Shown here: in pieces, positions 25,925-36,389 of the stretch
Layout: the number at the start of each line of letters is the position of its first letter
Position numbering within the stretch: the first letter of the stretch is position 1
Assembly (NCBI RefSeq): GCF_013745115.1
Contig: NZ_CP051151.1
Span: 310,001 to 374,000, forward strand
Length of the DNA: 64,000 bases
Reading direction: 5' to 3'
DNA from: Hujiaoplasma nucleasis
GTDB taxonomy: Bacteria > Bacillota_I > Bacilli_A > Izemoplasmatales > Hujiaoplasmataceae
The notes under the pieces: model-generated
The model's input: the letters and a program-made list of their open reading frames with translations, nothing else
Database searches by the model: none
Told to the model about the DNA's origin: nothing
Translations under genes and position numbers: made by a program

Positions 25925-28042
25925 ATGAAAAAAGTATTTAAGAAAGATTTTTATGGAACTGAACTGGTTGTAGAAACTGGTAAGTTTGCTAAACAAGCTA
26001 CTGGAGCTTGTATGGTTCGTTATGGTGATACTGCTGTATTATCTGCATCTGTCATCGGTAGAGAACCAAGTCGAATGGATTTTTTCCCATTGATGGTCAT
26101 ATATCAAGAAAAACTATATTCTGCAGGTAAAATCCCTGGAGGTTTTTTAAGAAGAGAGGGTCGACCAACAGAACATGAAACATTAATTTCACGTGCGATC
26201 GATAGACCTCTAAGACCTTTATTTAGTGAAGGTTTTAGATATGAAGTTCAAGTTATTAATACTGTTATGTCCGCTGATCCTAATAAGACACCTGAGATGA
26301 CTGCTTTATTTGGTGCTTCTTTATCATTAAAACTTGGTGGTGTTCCTTTTGAAGGTCCAGTTGCTGGAGTTATGGTTGGATATAAGGATGGAGAATTTAT
26401 TTTAAATCCGACACCTGAAGAATTATTAGATTCAGAAATTGATTTAATTGTTGCTGGGACTAAAGATGCTATCAATATGGTTGAAGCCGGTGCTAAAGAA
26501 GTTGATGAAGATATCATGTTGGATGCTATCATGTTTGGTCATGATAAAATTAAGGAATTGGTTGCTTTCCAAGAAGAAATTATTGCAGAGGTTGGAAAAG
26601 AAACTATTGAAGTTGAATTATTATTGCCTGAAGATTCTTTGATTAAAGAAGTTCATGACTTAGAGGCTGGTAGAATAACTAAGGCTGTTTCTATCAAAGA
26701 AAAGCTTGAAAGACAAAACACGATTGAAGATATTGAAAAAGAAATTCAAGAAACACTTGAAGCTAAATACTTAGCTGAAGGTATGGATAAGTATGATGTT
26801 TCTTCACTTTTAAAAGATGTTAGAGCGATTTTAGAAGAAATTCAAGTCAAAGAAGTAAGACGTTTAATTACTGAAGATAAGATCAGACCAGATGGAAGAA
26901 AAACTGATGAAATTAGAGATTTAGAATCTGAAATTGATATATTAAAACGAGCTCACGGTTCATCTTTATTTACTAGAGGACAAACTCAAGCTTTGGCAAC
27001 AGTTACTTTAGGAGCCTTAAGAGAATCTCAAATTATTGATGATATTTCAGTTGATGAAAATAAACGTTTTATGTTACATTATAACTTTCCTCAATTTTCA
27101 GTTGGATCAACTGGACGTTATGGCGGACCGGGCCGTCGAGAAATCGGACATGGTGCTTTGGGTGAAAGAGCTTTATATCAAGTACTGCCAGATGAAAATG
27201 AATTCCCATATGCTATTCGAGTTGTATCTGAAATCTTAGAATCAAATGGATCTTCTTCACAAGCTACTATTTGTGCTGGATCTATGGCTTTAATGGCCGC
27301 AGGGGTTCCTATCAAAGCTCCAGTTGCTGGAATAGCGATGGGACTTGTTATGGATGGAGATAATTATACAGTATTAACGGATATTCAAGGTTTAGAAGAC
27401 CATTTTGGTGATATGGACTTTAAAGTTGCTGGAACAGAAAAAGGAATTTGTTCTTTACAAATGGATATTAAAATTTCTGGTATTACAAAAGCAATTTTTA
27501 AAGAATCTCTTGCACAAGCTAAAAAAGCGAGAATGGAAATTCTTGAAAACATGAATGGTGCTATAAAAGAACCTAGAAAAGAATTGTCTGAATTTGCACC
27601 TAAAGTCAAGTTAATGCAAGTATCACCTGATAAGATTAGAGATATTATCGGTGCAGGTGGAAAGAATATTACAGCCATTATTGAACAATGTAATAATGTC
27701 AAAATTGACATAGAACAAGATGGTCGTATTATTTTAATGCATGAAGAAACATTCTTTATTAATAAGGCAATGAAGTTAATAGAAGATATTATTCGTGAAG
27801 TTGAAGTTGGTGAAAAATATCTAGGTAAAGTCACAAGAATTGAGAAATTTGGTGCTTTTGTTGAATTATGGCCAGGACAAGAAGGTCTAGTCCATATTTC
27901 AAAATTAGATAATAAACATATCAAAAATGTTGAAGATGTTGTTAAGTTGGGCGATACGATTGAAGTTAAAGTCATCAAAGTTGATGAAAAAGGTCGCGTT
28001 GATTTATCAAGAAAAGATGTTTTAAACGATATTAAAGAATGA
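25925..28042 (+). CDS. pnp: Polynucleotide phosphorylase
   Basis: Phosphorolytic 3'-5' exoribonuclease of the degradosome-like machinery. The 705 residues contain two RNase PH-like domains (about 1-220 and 310-540), a linking helical domain, then KH ([20 protein letters not shown], about 561-580) and S1 (about 620-695, [15 protein letters not shown]). The second PH domain carries the [20 protein letters not shown]-type active-site block. GAGG lies 10 bases or so ahead of the ATG. Its TGA stop doubles as part of the rnpB promoter. Confidence 0.97.
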   Translation: MKKVFKKDFYGTELVVETGKFAKQATGACMVRYGDTAVLSASVIGREPSRMDFFPLMVIYQEKLYSAGKIPGGFLRREGRPTEHETLISRAIDRPLRPLFSEGFRYEVQVINTVMSADPNKTPEMTALFGASLSLKLGGVPFEGPVAGVMVGYKDGEFILNPTPEELLDSEIDLIVAGTKDAINMVEAGAKEVDEDIMLDAIMFGHDKIKELVAFQEEIIAEVGKETIEVELLLPEDSLIKEVHDLEAGRITKAVSIKEKLERQNTIEDIEKEIQETLEAKYLAEGMDKYDVSSLLKDVRAILEEIQVKEVRRLITEDKIRPDGRKTDEIRDLESEIDILKRAHGSSLFTRGQTQALATVTLGALRESQIIDDISVDENKRFMLHYNFPQFSVGSTGRYGGPGRREIGHGALGERALYQVLPDENEFPYAIRVVSEILESNGSSSQATICAGSMALMAAGVPIKAPVAGIAMGLVMDGDNYTVLTDIQGLEDHFGDMDFKVAGTEKGICSLQMDIKISGITKAIFKESLAQAKKARMEILENMNGAIKEPRKELSEFAPKVKLMQVSPDKIRDIIGAGGKNITAIIEQCNNVKIDIEQDGRIILMHEETFFINKAMKLIEDIIREVEVGEKYLGKVTRIEKFGAFVELWPGQEGLVHISKLDNKHIKNVEDVVKLGDTIEVKVIKVDEKGRVDLSRKDVLNDIKE

Positions 28043-28048
28043 TATAAT
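28040..28048 (+). promoter_or_regulatory. Extended -10 promoter of rnpB overlapping the pnp stop
   Basis: TGATATAAT: the TGA is the pnp stop codon (28040-28042) and TATAAT follows at 28043-28048. The RNA would begin near 28055, just before the P1 stem. No clear -35 is present. Confidence 0.7.
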
Positions 28049-28054
28049 AAACTT

Positions 28055-28390
28055 AGTTAAGTCATTAGGTAATCGAGCGTGAAAACGTTAGGAAAGTCCA
28101 TGCTAGCACAAACTGAGATGTTTGTAGTGATTGTGCTAAACGAACAAATAAGTTTAGGCACCATTTGGTGACGGCGAAGAAAAGGATTAACGGCCTGAGT
28201 ATTCTTAAAGTGCCACAGTGACGAATCATAGAGAATATCTATGGGTGAAACGGGTAAACCCCTCAAGCTAGAAACCCAAATTTTGGTAGGGGCATGACTG
28301 TGCAAGAAATGAATTGACACAGTTGGCGGGAAACCGGAGATAAATGATTACCACGCTTTTTAGCGACAGAACATGGCTTATAAATGACTT
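28055..28390 (+). ncRNA. rnpB: RNase P RNA, bacterial B-type
   Basis: Catalytic RNA that removes tRNA 5' leaders. P1 is formed by AAGTCATT (28059-28066) and AATGACTT (28383-28390). Hallmarks are AGGAAAGTCCATGCT near the 5' end (P4 and CR-I), GGCGAAGAAAAGG in the middle, and ACAGAACATGGCTTAT at the 3' end, which pairs to form P4. The size of about 335 nt and the internal layout fit the Bacillus (B) class. It is followed by a strong terminator. Confidence 0.96.
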
Positions 28391-28395
28391 GACAT

Positions 28396-28431
28396 AAAAA
28401 GCATATAATTTAACGGTTATATGCTTTTTTT
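28396..28431 (+). terminator. Terminator of rnpB
   Basis: AAAAAGCATATAA (28396-28408) pairs with TTATATGCTTTTT (28418-28430), followed by T residues. Confidence 0.88.
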
Positions 28432-28448
28432 AAAAGAAGAGGGATAAG

Positions 28449-30269
28449 ATGAGTATAGAAAATAGAAATCAAAATAGAATAAGAAATTTCTCAATCATCG
28501 CTCATATTGATCATGGAAAATCAACTTTAGCAGATCGTATACTCGAGTCTACTCATTCAGTTGATAAAAGAGATATGAAGGAACAAATGCTTGATTCAAT
28601 GGACTTAGAGCGTGAGCGAGGTATTACCATAAAACTGAATTCTGTTAAGTTAAAATACCAAGCCCAAGATGGCTTAGAATATATGTTTAATTTGATTGAT
28701 ACACCAGGGCATGTTGATTTTACTTATGAAGTAAGTAGATCTTTAGCTGCTTGTGATGGCGCTATACTGGTTGTTGATGCGACTCAGGGTATTGAAGCTC
28801 AAACATTAGCCAATGTATATCTTGCTTTAGACAATGATTTAGAAATTATTCCTGTAATCAATAAAATTGATCTTGATAGTGCTGATGTTGAAGGTGTAAA
28901 AAAGTCTTTAGAAGAGGCTTTGGGTATATCTCCTGATGAATGTATCGCAGTTTCAGCAAAGACTGGGATGGGTATTGAAGATGTTTTAGAAGCAATCGTT
29001 AATAAAGTCCCTGCACCTCAAGGTGATATTGAGGAGCCATTACAAGCCTTGATTTTTGACTCATTTTATGATTCATATCGTGGTGTTATTCCCTTAGTTA
29101 TGGTTAAAAATGGAATCATAAGAAAAGGCGATAAAATAAAAATGATGGCATCCAATGCTGTTTATGAAGTGACTGAGTTAGGTATTTATACGCCAAAGGA
29201 ATTACCTATAGAATATTTAGCTGCTGGAGACGTTGGTTGGGTTTCTGCGGCCATCAAAGACATAGATAAAATTCATGTTGGGGACACAATAACCCATGAT
29301 AAAAGACCTGCATTAAAACCGCTTCCTGGTTATAGAGAATTAACACCTATGGTTTATTCAGGTGTTTATCCAGTTGAAGCAGATGATTATATTTCTTTAA
29401 AGGATTCTATTGAAAAAATTAAATTAAGTGATGCTTCTTTAAGATTTACGCCGGAAACATCTTCAGCTTTAGGTTTTGGTTTTAGGGTAGGATTTCTTGG
29501 AATGCTACACATGGAAATTTTTCAAGAGCGATTGGAAAGAGAATTTAATCAAAATCTGATTACAACAGCACCATCTGTAAACTATATGGTTCATTTAACC
29601 AATGGTGACCTTGTAGAAATCGATAATCCTGCCAAAATGCCTGAAAGGCAAATGATTAAAAAAATAGAAGAACCTTATGTGATGGCGACCATCATTACCC
29701 CTAATGATTATGTTGGGAATGTCATGGAAATTTGTCAATACAAAAGGGGGATATTTAAAGATATGAAATATCAGTCTGATGTAAGGGTTGAAATTATCTA
29801 TGAAATGCCTTTGTCAGAAATTATTTATGATTTCTTTAATCGTTTAAAGTCTAGTACTAAAGGATATGCGTCTTTTGACTATGAACTTTCTGACCTAAAA
29901 GAATCTGATTTAGAAAAAATTGATATTCTCTTAAACTCGGAACCTGTAGATGCTTTAGCCTTTTTGGTTCATAAGGACTTTGCTAGAGAAAGAGGCTTGA
30001 AGATTTGTCAAAAACTTAAGGATATCATACCTAGACAAATGTTTGAAATACCAATTCAAGCTGCTATTGGTTCTAAAGTTATCGCTAGAACCAATATAAA
30101 AGCTTTGCGTAAGGATGTTTTATCTAAATGTTATGGTGGAGATATTACCCGCAAGAAAAAACTTTTAGAAAAGCAAAAAAAGGGTAAAAAACGCATGAAG
30201 TCTGTCGGGTCTGTAGAAATACCTCAAGAGGCATTTATGTCTGTTCTATCTTTAGAAAAAGATGATTAA
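28449..30269 (+). CDS. lepA: Elongation factor 4 (LepA)
   Basis: Ribosome-bound translational GTPase that back-translocates or aids ribosome assembly. The 606 residues show G1 AHIDHGKST (about 18-26), G2 in the ERGITI segment, G3 DTPGH, G4 NKID and the LepA-specific C-terminal domain ([20 protein letters not shown], then [20 protein letters not shown], given by its start). GAGGGATAAG precedes the ATG. lepA-hemW is a conserved neighbourhood in Firmicutes and is kept here. Confidence 0.97.
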   Translation: MSIENRNQNRIRNFSIIAHIDHGKSTLADRILESTHSVDKRDMKEQMLDSMDLERERGITIKLNSVKLKYQAQDGLEYMFNLIDTPGHVDFTYEVSRSLAACDGAILVVDATQGIEAQTLANVYLALDNDLEIIPVINKIDLDSADVEGVKKSLEEALGISPDECIAVSAKTGMGIEDVLEAIVNKVPAPQGDIEEPLQALIFDSFYDSYRGVIPLVMVKNGIIRKGDKIKMMASNAVYEVTELGIYTPKELPIEYLAAGDVGWVSAAIKDIDKIHVGDTITHDKRPALKPLPGYRELTPMVYSGVYPVEADDYISLKDSIEKIKLSDASLRFTPETSSALGFGFRVGFLGMLHMEIFQERLEREFNQNLITTAPSVNYMVHLTNGDLVEIDNPAKMPERQMIKKIEEPYVMATIITPNDYVGNVMEICQYKRGIFKDMKYQSDVRVEIIYEMPLSEIIYDFFNRLKSSTKGYASFDYELSDLKESDLEKIDILLNSEPVDALAFLVHKDFARERGLKICQKLKDIIPRQMFEIPIQAAIGSKVIARTNIKALRKDVLSKCYGGDITRKKKLLEKQKKGKKRMKSVGSVEIPQEAFMSVLSLEKDD

Positions 30270-30271
30270 TT

Positions 30272-30298
30272 AAAAACGCCTTCCTTGAAGGCGTTTTT
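30272..30298 (+). terminator. Terminator after lepA
   Basis: AAAAACGCCTTC (30272-30283), loop CTT and GAAGGCGTTTTT (30287-30298) make a perfect 12-bp stem ending in T residues. Confidence 0.92.
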
Positions 30299-30333
30299 AT
30301 GATATTTAAGATGATTTTCTTTTAAAAATTGTC

Positions 30334-30353
30334 TTATTATGTTAACATAATAA
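30334..30353. repeat. 20-base perfect palindrome before hemW
   Basis: TTATTATGTTAACATAATAA is fully self-complementary. It contains the TTATGTTAA half also present in the rnhC-mutS2 palindrome and before lon. It lies 10 bases before the hemW ATG, so it could be an operator or part of a promoter. Confidence 0.6.
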
Positions 30354-30363
30354 TGGTGATAGT

Positions 30364-31473
30364 ATGATAAAAGGACTGTATATTCATATACCTTTTTGTG
30401 ATCAAATTTGTACTTATTGTGATTTTTGCAAAATGGTGACTTCAACACATAATAAAAAAGAGTATATGAAAGCTTTAGTAAAAGAAATGGAATATTATAG
30501 TGATTTATTAGAGCATATTGAAACCATTTATATTGGTGGTGGAACACCATCATCCATAGATGATGATTTAATGGATGCTTTTTTGGACGAACTTGATATA
30601 TTGGTTGATATGACTCATATAAAAGAGTTTACTATTGAGGCTAATCCAAATGATATTACACCTAATTTTTTAGAAATTCTAAGAAAACATCATGTTACTA
30701 GAGTATCTATGGGTGTTCAAAGTATGAGTGAAGATTTATTAAGATTTTTAGGTAGGACCCATACAGATGAAATCGTTGAGCATGCCATTGACCTAATTAA
30801 AACATCAGGTTTAAATTTTAATTTAGATTTTCTCTATGCCATACCTGGTCAAAGTCTAGAAGACTTAAAAAAAGACTTAGATTATATTAAGAAATTTAAA
30901 GCCCATCATATATCATATTATTCTTTAATTTTAGAAGATAGGACAGTCTTAAATTACTTAATTAATAAACATAAAGTTGAGGACTTTCCAGACGATTTAG
31001 CTAGAGAATATGGCGAACTTATTGACATAGAACTTGAAAAATTAGGCTATCATAAGTATGAGTTTTCTAATTATGCTAAAGCTGGGTATGAGTCTAAACA
31101 TAATTTAATATATTGGAATTTAGAAGAATATTTAGGTATTGGTCTAAATGCAAGCTCACAGTTTAATAATACAAGAATGATTAATCCGACGAAATTGTCG
31201 GTCTATTTAAAGGGTATTCAAGATAAGAGTTTGACCATGCACAATATTGAGGATTTTAATCCTAAATTAGAAACCTTATTGGTTGGTCTAAGAAAAACTG
31301 AAGGCATTTCTATGTCGGCATATAAAGAACGTTTTAAAAAAGGTGTTTTTGATATTTATCCTCAATTGAAAAAGTTCCTTGATTCAAATTTATTGGAAAT
31401 ACAAGGAGATTACTTAAGATTTACTTCAGAGGGTATATACTTATCTAATCAGGTTTACGTGGATATTATATGA
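30364..31473 (+). CDS. hemW: Heme chaperone HemW (radical SAM, coproporphyrinogen oxidase-like)
   Basis: A 369-residue radical-SAM protein. The cluster motif is CDQICTYCDFC (about 12-22, CX3CX2CXC), preceded by GLYIHIPF. The YIGGGTPSS and EANPND motifs follow, and the C-terminal EYLGIGLNASSQFN region is typical of HemW rather than true HemN. No heme biosynthesis gene is in the window. GGTGAT precedes the ATG. Its stop overlaps the start of xerD. Confidence 0.9.
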   Translation: MIKGLYIHIPFCDQICTYCDFCKMVTSTHNKKEYMKALVKEMEYYSDLLEHIETIYIGGGTPSSIDDDLMDAFLDELDILVDMTHIKEFTIEANPNDITPNFLEILRKHHVTRVSMGVQSMSEDLLRFLGRTHTDEIVEHAIDLIKTSGLNFNLDFLYAIPGQSLEDLKKDLDYIKKFKAHHISYYSLILEDRTVLNYLINKHKVEDFPDDLAREYGELIDIELEKLGYHKYEFSNYAKAGYESKHNLIYWNLEEYLGIGLNASSQFNNTRMINPTKLSVYLKGIQDKSLTMHNIEDFNPKLETLLVGLRKTEGISMSAYKERFKKGVFDIYPQLKKFLDSNLLEIQGDYLRFTSEGIYLSNQVYVDII

Positions 31474-32393
31474 TTTTAGATACCTATTTAAAAGAATATT
31501 TATATTATCTTAAGATTACAAAGAACTTATCTAAGAATACCATCATTTCTTATGAACGTGATTTAAAATCCTATTTAGACTTTATTAAAACCAATTATAA
31601 AATTAGAGATTTAAATGATATTCATAAGGATCATATTCAAAATTTTTCTAGAAGTTTATCTAGGAAAAATAACTCAAATTCAACCATCACCCGAAAACTG
31701 TCTTCGATAAGATCATTTCATCGTTATTTAATGAGCGAGAATATTGTTGATAAAGACATTTCAAGAAAAGTAAAAAAACCGAAAACTCATAAGTTCTTAC
31801 CAACGGTTTTGAATATGAGAGAAGTAGAAGATATGATTAACTTAACCTACGAAAATAGTGACCCTTTATCTTTAAGAAACCAAGCCTTAATAGAAATTGC
31901 TTATGGTTCAGGTCTTAGGGTTTCTGAATTGCTTAATTTGAGAATTAGTGATTTACATCTGAATAAGGGATTAGTGAATATCCTTGGAAAAGGAAATAAA
32001 GAAAGAATCATTCCTTTAAATGAAAACGCTGTGCTTGCTATACAAAAATATATTATTGAAGCTAGACCCTTATTAAAAGCTAAAAAAGCTGATTTATTAT
32101 TTGTTAATAAATTCGGTCAGCCCCTAAGTCGAGTTGGTTTCTTTAAATTAATTAAAAAGCTTGCCAATGATGTTCATATTCAAAAACAAGTTTCACCTCA
32201 TACTTTAAGGCATTCATATGCGACACACTTGTTAGAAAACGGAGCGGATTTAAGAACTGTTCAAGAACTTTTAGGTCATGAAGATATTTTAACAACAGAG
32301 AATTATACACACGTTTCTAAAAAACGTATTAATAAAATTTATAATGATGCTCATCCAAGAGCATCAAAGAAAGAAGGAGAAAATGAAATATAA
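31470..32393 (+). CDS. xerD: Site-specific tyrosine recombinase XerD
   Basis: Resolves chromosome dimers at dif with XerC. The 307-residue protein has a SAM-like N-terminal domain and a catalytic domain with GSGLRVSELLNL (first Arg, about 146-157), HTLRHSYATHLLENGADLRT (HxxR, about 246-265), LGHED and the nucleophile in ENYTHVS (Tyr about 281). The ending YNDAHPRA matches XerD. The xerD-deoB order is that of B. subtilis and supports XerD over XerC. Confidence 0.9.
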   Translation: MILDTYLKEYLYYLKITKNLSKNTIISYERDLKSYLDFIKTNYKIRDLNDIHKDHIQNFSRSLSRKNNSNSTITRKLSSIRSFHRYLMSENIVDKDISRKVKKPKTHKFLPTVLNMREVEDMINLTYENSDPLSLRNQALIEIAYGSGLRVSELLNLRISDLHLNKGLVNILGKGNKERIIPLNENAVLAIQKYIIEARPLLKAKKADLLFVNKFGQPLSRVGFFKLIKKLANDVHIQKQVSPHTLRHSYATHLLENGADLRTVQELLGHEDILTTENYTHVSKKRINKIYNDAHPRASKKEGENEI

Positions 32394-33561
32394 AAGAATA
32401 TTTTTAATTGTCATTGATTCTGTTGGTGTCGGTGAATTACCAGACGCTGATAAATTTAATGACTTAGGAGCCAATACAATTGCTAATTTAGCTAAAGAAA
32501 CTGGAGGGATTCACCTACCAGTTCTTGAATCTTTTGGTTATGGAAATTTAACAGAAATTCAAGGTGTAAAGCCAGTTCAGCAACCAAGAGCTAATACGAC
32601 TAAAATGATGGAAATATCAAATGGTAAAGATACCATGACTGGCCATTGGGAAATTATGGGTATTAAGACAGTTAAACCATTCAAAACTTTTACTGACTCT
32701 GGATTTCCTCAAGATTTAATTGAAAAGATAGAAGAATTATCATCAAGAAAAGTAATTGGTAATAAATCAGCTTCCGGTACAGAAATATTAAAAGAATTAG
32801 GTCCTGAACAAGAAAAAACTGGTGCTTTAATTGTCTATACTTCAGCTGATTCAGTCCTTCAAATAGCTGCACATGAAGAAGTTATTCCTCTAAAAGAACT
32901 CTATGATATTTGTGAAAAAGTAAGAGAATTAACCTTAGATGAAAAATGGCGTGTAGGTAGAATTATTGCGAGGCCATATCTTGGATCAGAAACAGATGGA
33001 TACAAAAGAACGACCAATAGACATGATTATGCCTTATCTCCTACTTCAAAAACTGTCTTAGATATACTGGCTGAAAATAATTATGATGTTATTTCAGTTG
33101 GGAAAATCAAGGACATCTTTAATGGTTCAGGCATCACTGACCATTATGGCATTAAATCTAATCATGATGGTATGAACAAAGTTATGATGCTAACTGAAAA
33201 AGAATTTACTGGGCTTAATTTTACAAATTTAGTTGACTTTGATGCCCTATATGGACATAGAAGAGATTCTCAAGGATATAAAGAGGCTATGGAAGAGTTT
33301 GATCGTGATTTAGGACAATTAATTACGAAACTAAGAGATGATGACTTATTAATGGTGACTGCTGATCATGGTAATGATCCAACCCATCATGGGACAGACC
33401 ATACTAGAGAATATGTTCCTCTATTTATTTACAATCATAAATTAAAAGGATCATTTTTAGATATTAGTAAAACTTTTGCGGATATTGGACAAACAATAGC
33501 TGACAACTTTGGTTTATCGGGCACTGAAATTGGTACTAGTTTACTAAATGACTTAAAATAA
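32383..33561 (+). CDS. deoB: Phosphopentomutase
   Basis: Interconverts (deoxy)ribose 1- and 5-phosphate, linking DeoD and DeoC activities. The metal and substrate residues are in FLIVIDSVGVGELPDA (start), GKDTMTGHWEIMG (about 84-96), GNKSASGTEI and the C-terminal VTADHGNDPTHHGTDHTRE, typical of the alkaline phosphatase superfamily. AAGGAG before ATG 32383 fixes the start; a frame reaching back to 32344 is inside xerD. The 11-base overlap with xerD suggests coupling. deoC and deoD lie 20 kb away. Confidence 0.95.
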   Translation: MKYKRIFLIVIDSVGVGELPDADKFNDLGANTIANLAKETGGIHLPVLESFGYGNLTEIQGVKPVQQPRANTTKMMEISNGKDTMTGHWEIMGIKTVKPFKTFTDSGFPQDLIEKIEELSSRKVIGNKSASGTEILKELGPEQEKTGALIVYTSADSVLQIAAHEEVIPLKELYDICEKVRELTLDEKWRVGRIIARPYLGSETDGYKRTTNRHDYALSPTSKTVLDILAENNYDVISVGKIKDIFNGSGITDHYGIKSNHDGMNKVMMLTEKEFTGLNFTNLVDFDALYGHRRDSQGYKEAMEEFDRDLGQLITKLRDDDLLMVTADHGNDPTHHGTDHTREYVPLFIYNHKLKGSFLDISKTFADIGQTIADNFGLSGTEIGTSLLNDLK

Positions 33562-33571
33562 AATTTTACAT

Positions 33572-33610
33572 ATTAAAAGGCAAAATTTATAATAAATTTT
33601 GCCTTTTAAT
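33572..33610. terminator. Bidirectional terminator between deoB and the coiled-coil operon
   Basis: ATTAAAAGGCAAAATTTAT and its exact complement flank a single base (33591), giving 19-bp arms with A-rich and T-rich edges that suit both strands. It ends one base before the stop of the minus-strand gene. Confidence 0.88.
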
Positions 33611-36379
33611 TTATATTAGACTAATTTTCTTAGTACTTGCTTTAAGTGCTTTTATGGAAGCTTTCTTTTCTTTTTCATGATTTTTTAAAGTTTGTTTAAT
33701 TAACTTACGAATATTCTTAGATTTTTTTGAGTAGCTAATGTATTCATCAAAGGACTTAATTAAGCTCTTGTAATCATTGTCTAATTCTTGGTTTAATTCA
33801 TTATTATGATCAAGATTATCTAAATAATCTTCTATTAACATGACTAAATCAAATTGATGCTTTTTATTTGCCTTATCTATAAATTCACTAAAGTGAAGGT
33901 CTCTTTGATTAATTTCAGATGTTTTTTCTTTAATAAAAGCGTTCTTTTCTTTGATGGTTTCATCGATTAATAACTGATAACGAGATTGAATACCTCTAAT
34001 CGTATGATTATAAGATTCAGTAACATAGACATAATCTTGATTAATCTTATCTAAAGTATTGTGATATTCATCTTCAAGTCCTTGTACATCGTCTTGGTAA
34101 GTATCTAGTAATTTAAGGATATTCTTTGAATCAAACTTAAGCTGAGACTTAAAATATAAGTCTTTGTAAGCTTCAATTTTATCTTTAACTTTTTCATCTA
34201 GAGTAATTTCAGCATAGAGCATCTTTTCATTAAGACGATTTTTGCTTTCTTGAAGTGATTCATATAATAAATCATCTAAAGGATAAGCATCTTCATCAAC
34301 ATTATCGACAAATTCATTATACTTGATTTCAGCATATCGATAGATTTCATCCATTTCTTCAATGGTAGCATCATAGAGTTTGCTGGCAGAATAATAAGCG
34401 TCTTCTAGATACATATCTAGTTCATCTAATCGTTTTTGATAAAGCATGATTTTTTCATTATTTCGATATTTTCTAAGAATTTCATCAACATGAGCTCTAT
34501 ATTCTTTTTTGACTTCTATTAATGTGTCTTCTAAAAGTTTTTTTAATCCTTTATCATCTGTTTTTTCAATTTCAGATACGATGTCATAAACTTGTTTTTG
34601 ATACTTAGAAAACTCAGACATTGAAGCTTCCTCTTTTAAATTAACTTCATGATTAATCATTTCATAGTAATGAATTCTCTCGCTATCCACATTATGCATG
34701 AGGGCAGTAAGTCTTAATTTTAAATCCTCTTCAGCTAGTTTAATTTGCTCCTTAGCGAATCGCATTTGATTAAGATAAGTAGAAGCAATTAAATCATGAT
34801 TAATTTGGGTTTCAGAGAGTATTCTATTTTGCTGAATTAAAAGCATTCTTTTTTCATTTTGGTACATATGTTTAAAATGTATGGTGTCGATTTCACTTTC
34901 TTTTAAGGCTAAGAGAATATCAGAAGTGCTATTTAAGAGATTAATGTCCATAGAGACTAAATCATGGACATCATGATTAATTAATTGTGTAAATTCAGAT
35001 AAGAATGTTCTTGATAAGTTCTCTTTTTTCATTTGATAATCTATATGAGCGTTCATGAGATCATTTAGGAAAAGAATATACTTTTTATCTCTTTTTAAGG
35101 CTATTTGAGTAGCGTCAATGCTTGATTGATTATCTAGTAAAAAAGTCTTGATATCTTTAACTATATTGATAATATCAATGATTTGAGTGACGAATTTATT
35201 TTCTATAAAATGTACAAACTGGTGTTCATTCATTTTTATTTCATGATTAAGCTGAGCTAGTTTATAAGTAAAATATATATGGTATTTTAAGGCTTTATTC
35301 ATTTTATATAATCTAGTAAAATCAACTTCCTTAGTAACAATACGACTACCATTATCATAAAATAATTGAGCTAAAAATGGATCTGTTTTATAGAAGTTCA
35401 TATATAAATCTAAACTTTTTTTCATCTCCATAATTGATAATTCATTGTTTATTTTAAAATCTTTAATAATGGATTTCTTATCTTTAATTAGAGTTTTTAC
35501 TTTTCTTTTACCAAATTTTTCTGCTTGGCTTTGATCGTTTGTTTTTTTGTATTTAATATGATAATAGTGATTATATGCCTCTTCAACTTCAGAAGTGTAA
35601 TTATCTATTAATCTTTTTTCTTGTTTATGTAGGAAACTTTGATATCGAGTGAATTGCTTTTGTTTTTCTTCAGTAAGTTGTTTAATATTTTCAGAATAAG
35701 GGTCTTCATTGATAGAAAAATTAATTTGACTTTCAGTTAAGTTTTTAATTTCAATATCAAAAAACTCATCTAAAATTTCCTCTTTAAATGTTTTCGTTGT
35801 AATTAATTTTTTGATATCTTCATCAATTGAAGCAATCTTTTGGTCTAAAGCTGAAAATTCTTCAATAATTTCAGTAAAATGTTTCTCTATTGTATAATTA
35901 ATAGTTTCACTCTTTTGCCTTAAGTAATCATGGTTACTTTGAACATTTTCAATAGTACCTGACAAAAAGTGTTTATAGGAAGTGAAATACTCCATATTAG
36001 ATTCAACCAATTGATTATGTAAGTATTCTATAGAAAAAACTCTTTCTTCTAAATCATCTATTTCAAATTGAAAGACTTCGTAATGGTTATTGTGAATTTT
36101 CCTTAGGCCATCAGAGATAATCTTTTGTTTTTCTACAATCATATGTTCATCATGATTAATGATAGATTCTGTCAATTCTTGTGCTCGTTTACGAATATCA
36201 GTTAATGATTCACTAATATCCTTTAAATTATTAATGGTAATTTGTCGATTGCTATTGATTTTATGTTCTATATTCTTATGAAGATCGTCGAAAAATGATA
36301 ATTCATCTTTTGATGATTTATCAAATTTGTCTTGATATTGCTTGGCGTTATAAATATCTTTATCGATCTTTTGAGACAA
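33611..36379 (-). CDS. Very large coiled-coil protein B, function unknown
   Basis: About 923 residues, almost wholly charged helix (Asp, Glu, Lys, Asn, Gln) with long heptad-like stretches; no signal peptide, membrane segment, Walker motif, Trp-rich or Cys-rich part. The tail is basic (ASIKALKASTKKISLI). The frame is open back to 36451, but AGGAGG with TTG 36379 six bases on is a strong start. That SD overlaps the stop of the upstream gene (TAGGAGG). The second gene of a two-gene operon. I do not recognise it; it could be a cytoskeletal or nucleoid-associated filament protein, which is inference only. Confidence 0.75.
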   Translation of the reverse strand: MSQKIDKDIYNAKQYQDKFDKSSKDELSFFDDLHKNIEHKINSNRQITINNLKDISESLTDIRKRAQELTESIINHDEHMIVEKQKIISDGLRKIHNNHYEVFQFEIDDLEERVFSIEYLHNQLVESNMEYFTSYKHFLSGTIENVQSNHDYLRQKSETINYTIEKHFTEIIEEFSALDQKIASIDEDIKKLITTKTFKEEILDEFFDIEIKNLTESQINFSINEDPYSENIKQLTEEKQKQFTRYQSFLHKQEKRLIDNYTSEVEEAYNHYYHIKYKKTNDQSQAEKFGKRKVKTLIKDKKSIIKDFKINNELSIMEMKKSLDLYMNFYKTDPFLAQLFYDNGSRIVTKEVDFTRLYKMNKALKYHIYFTYKLAQLNHEIKMNEHQFVHFIENKFVTQIIDIINIVKDIKTFLLDNQSSIDATQIALKRDKKYILFLNDLMNAHIDYQMKKENLSRTFLSEFTQLINHDVHDLVSMDINLLNSTSDILLALKESEIDTIHFKHMYQNEKRMLLIQQNRILSETQINHDLIASTYLNQMRFAKEQIKLAEEDLKLRLTALMHNVDSERIHYYEMINHEVNLKEEASMSEFSKYQKQVYDIVSEIEKTDDKGLKKLLEDTLIEVKKEYRAHVDEILRKYRNNEKIMLYQKRLDELDMYLEDAYYSASKLYDATIEEMDEIYRYAEIKYNEFVDNVDEDAYPLDDLLYESLQESKNRLNEKMLYAEITLDEKVKDKIEAYKDLYFKSQLKFDSKNILKLLDTYQDDVQGLEDEYHNTLDKINQDYVYVTESYNHTIRGIQSRYQLLIDETIKEKNAFIKEKTSEINQRDLHFSEFIDKANKKHQFDLVMLIEDYLDNLDHNNELNQELDNDYKSLIKSFDEYISYSKKSKNIRKLIKQTLKNHEKEKKASIKALKASTKKISLI

Positions 36380-36389
36380 AATATTCCTC

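Noticed and set aside
28057-28320. Minus-strand reading frame of 87 codons
   Set aside because: It lies over the RNase P RNA and has no SD or family resemblance.
28389-28409. TTGACA and TATAAT after rnpB as a lepA promoter
   Set aside because: The spacer is only nine bases and the TATAAT is part of the rnpB terminator stem.
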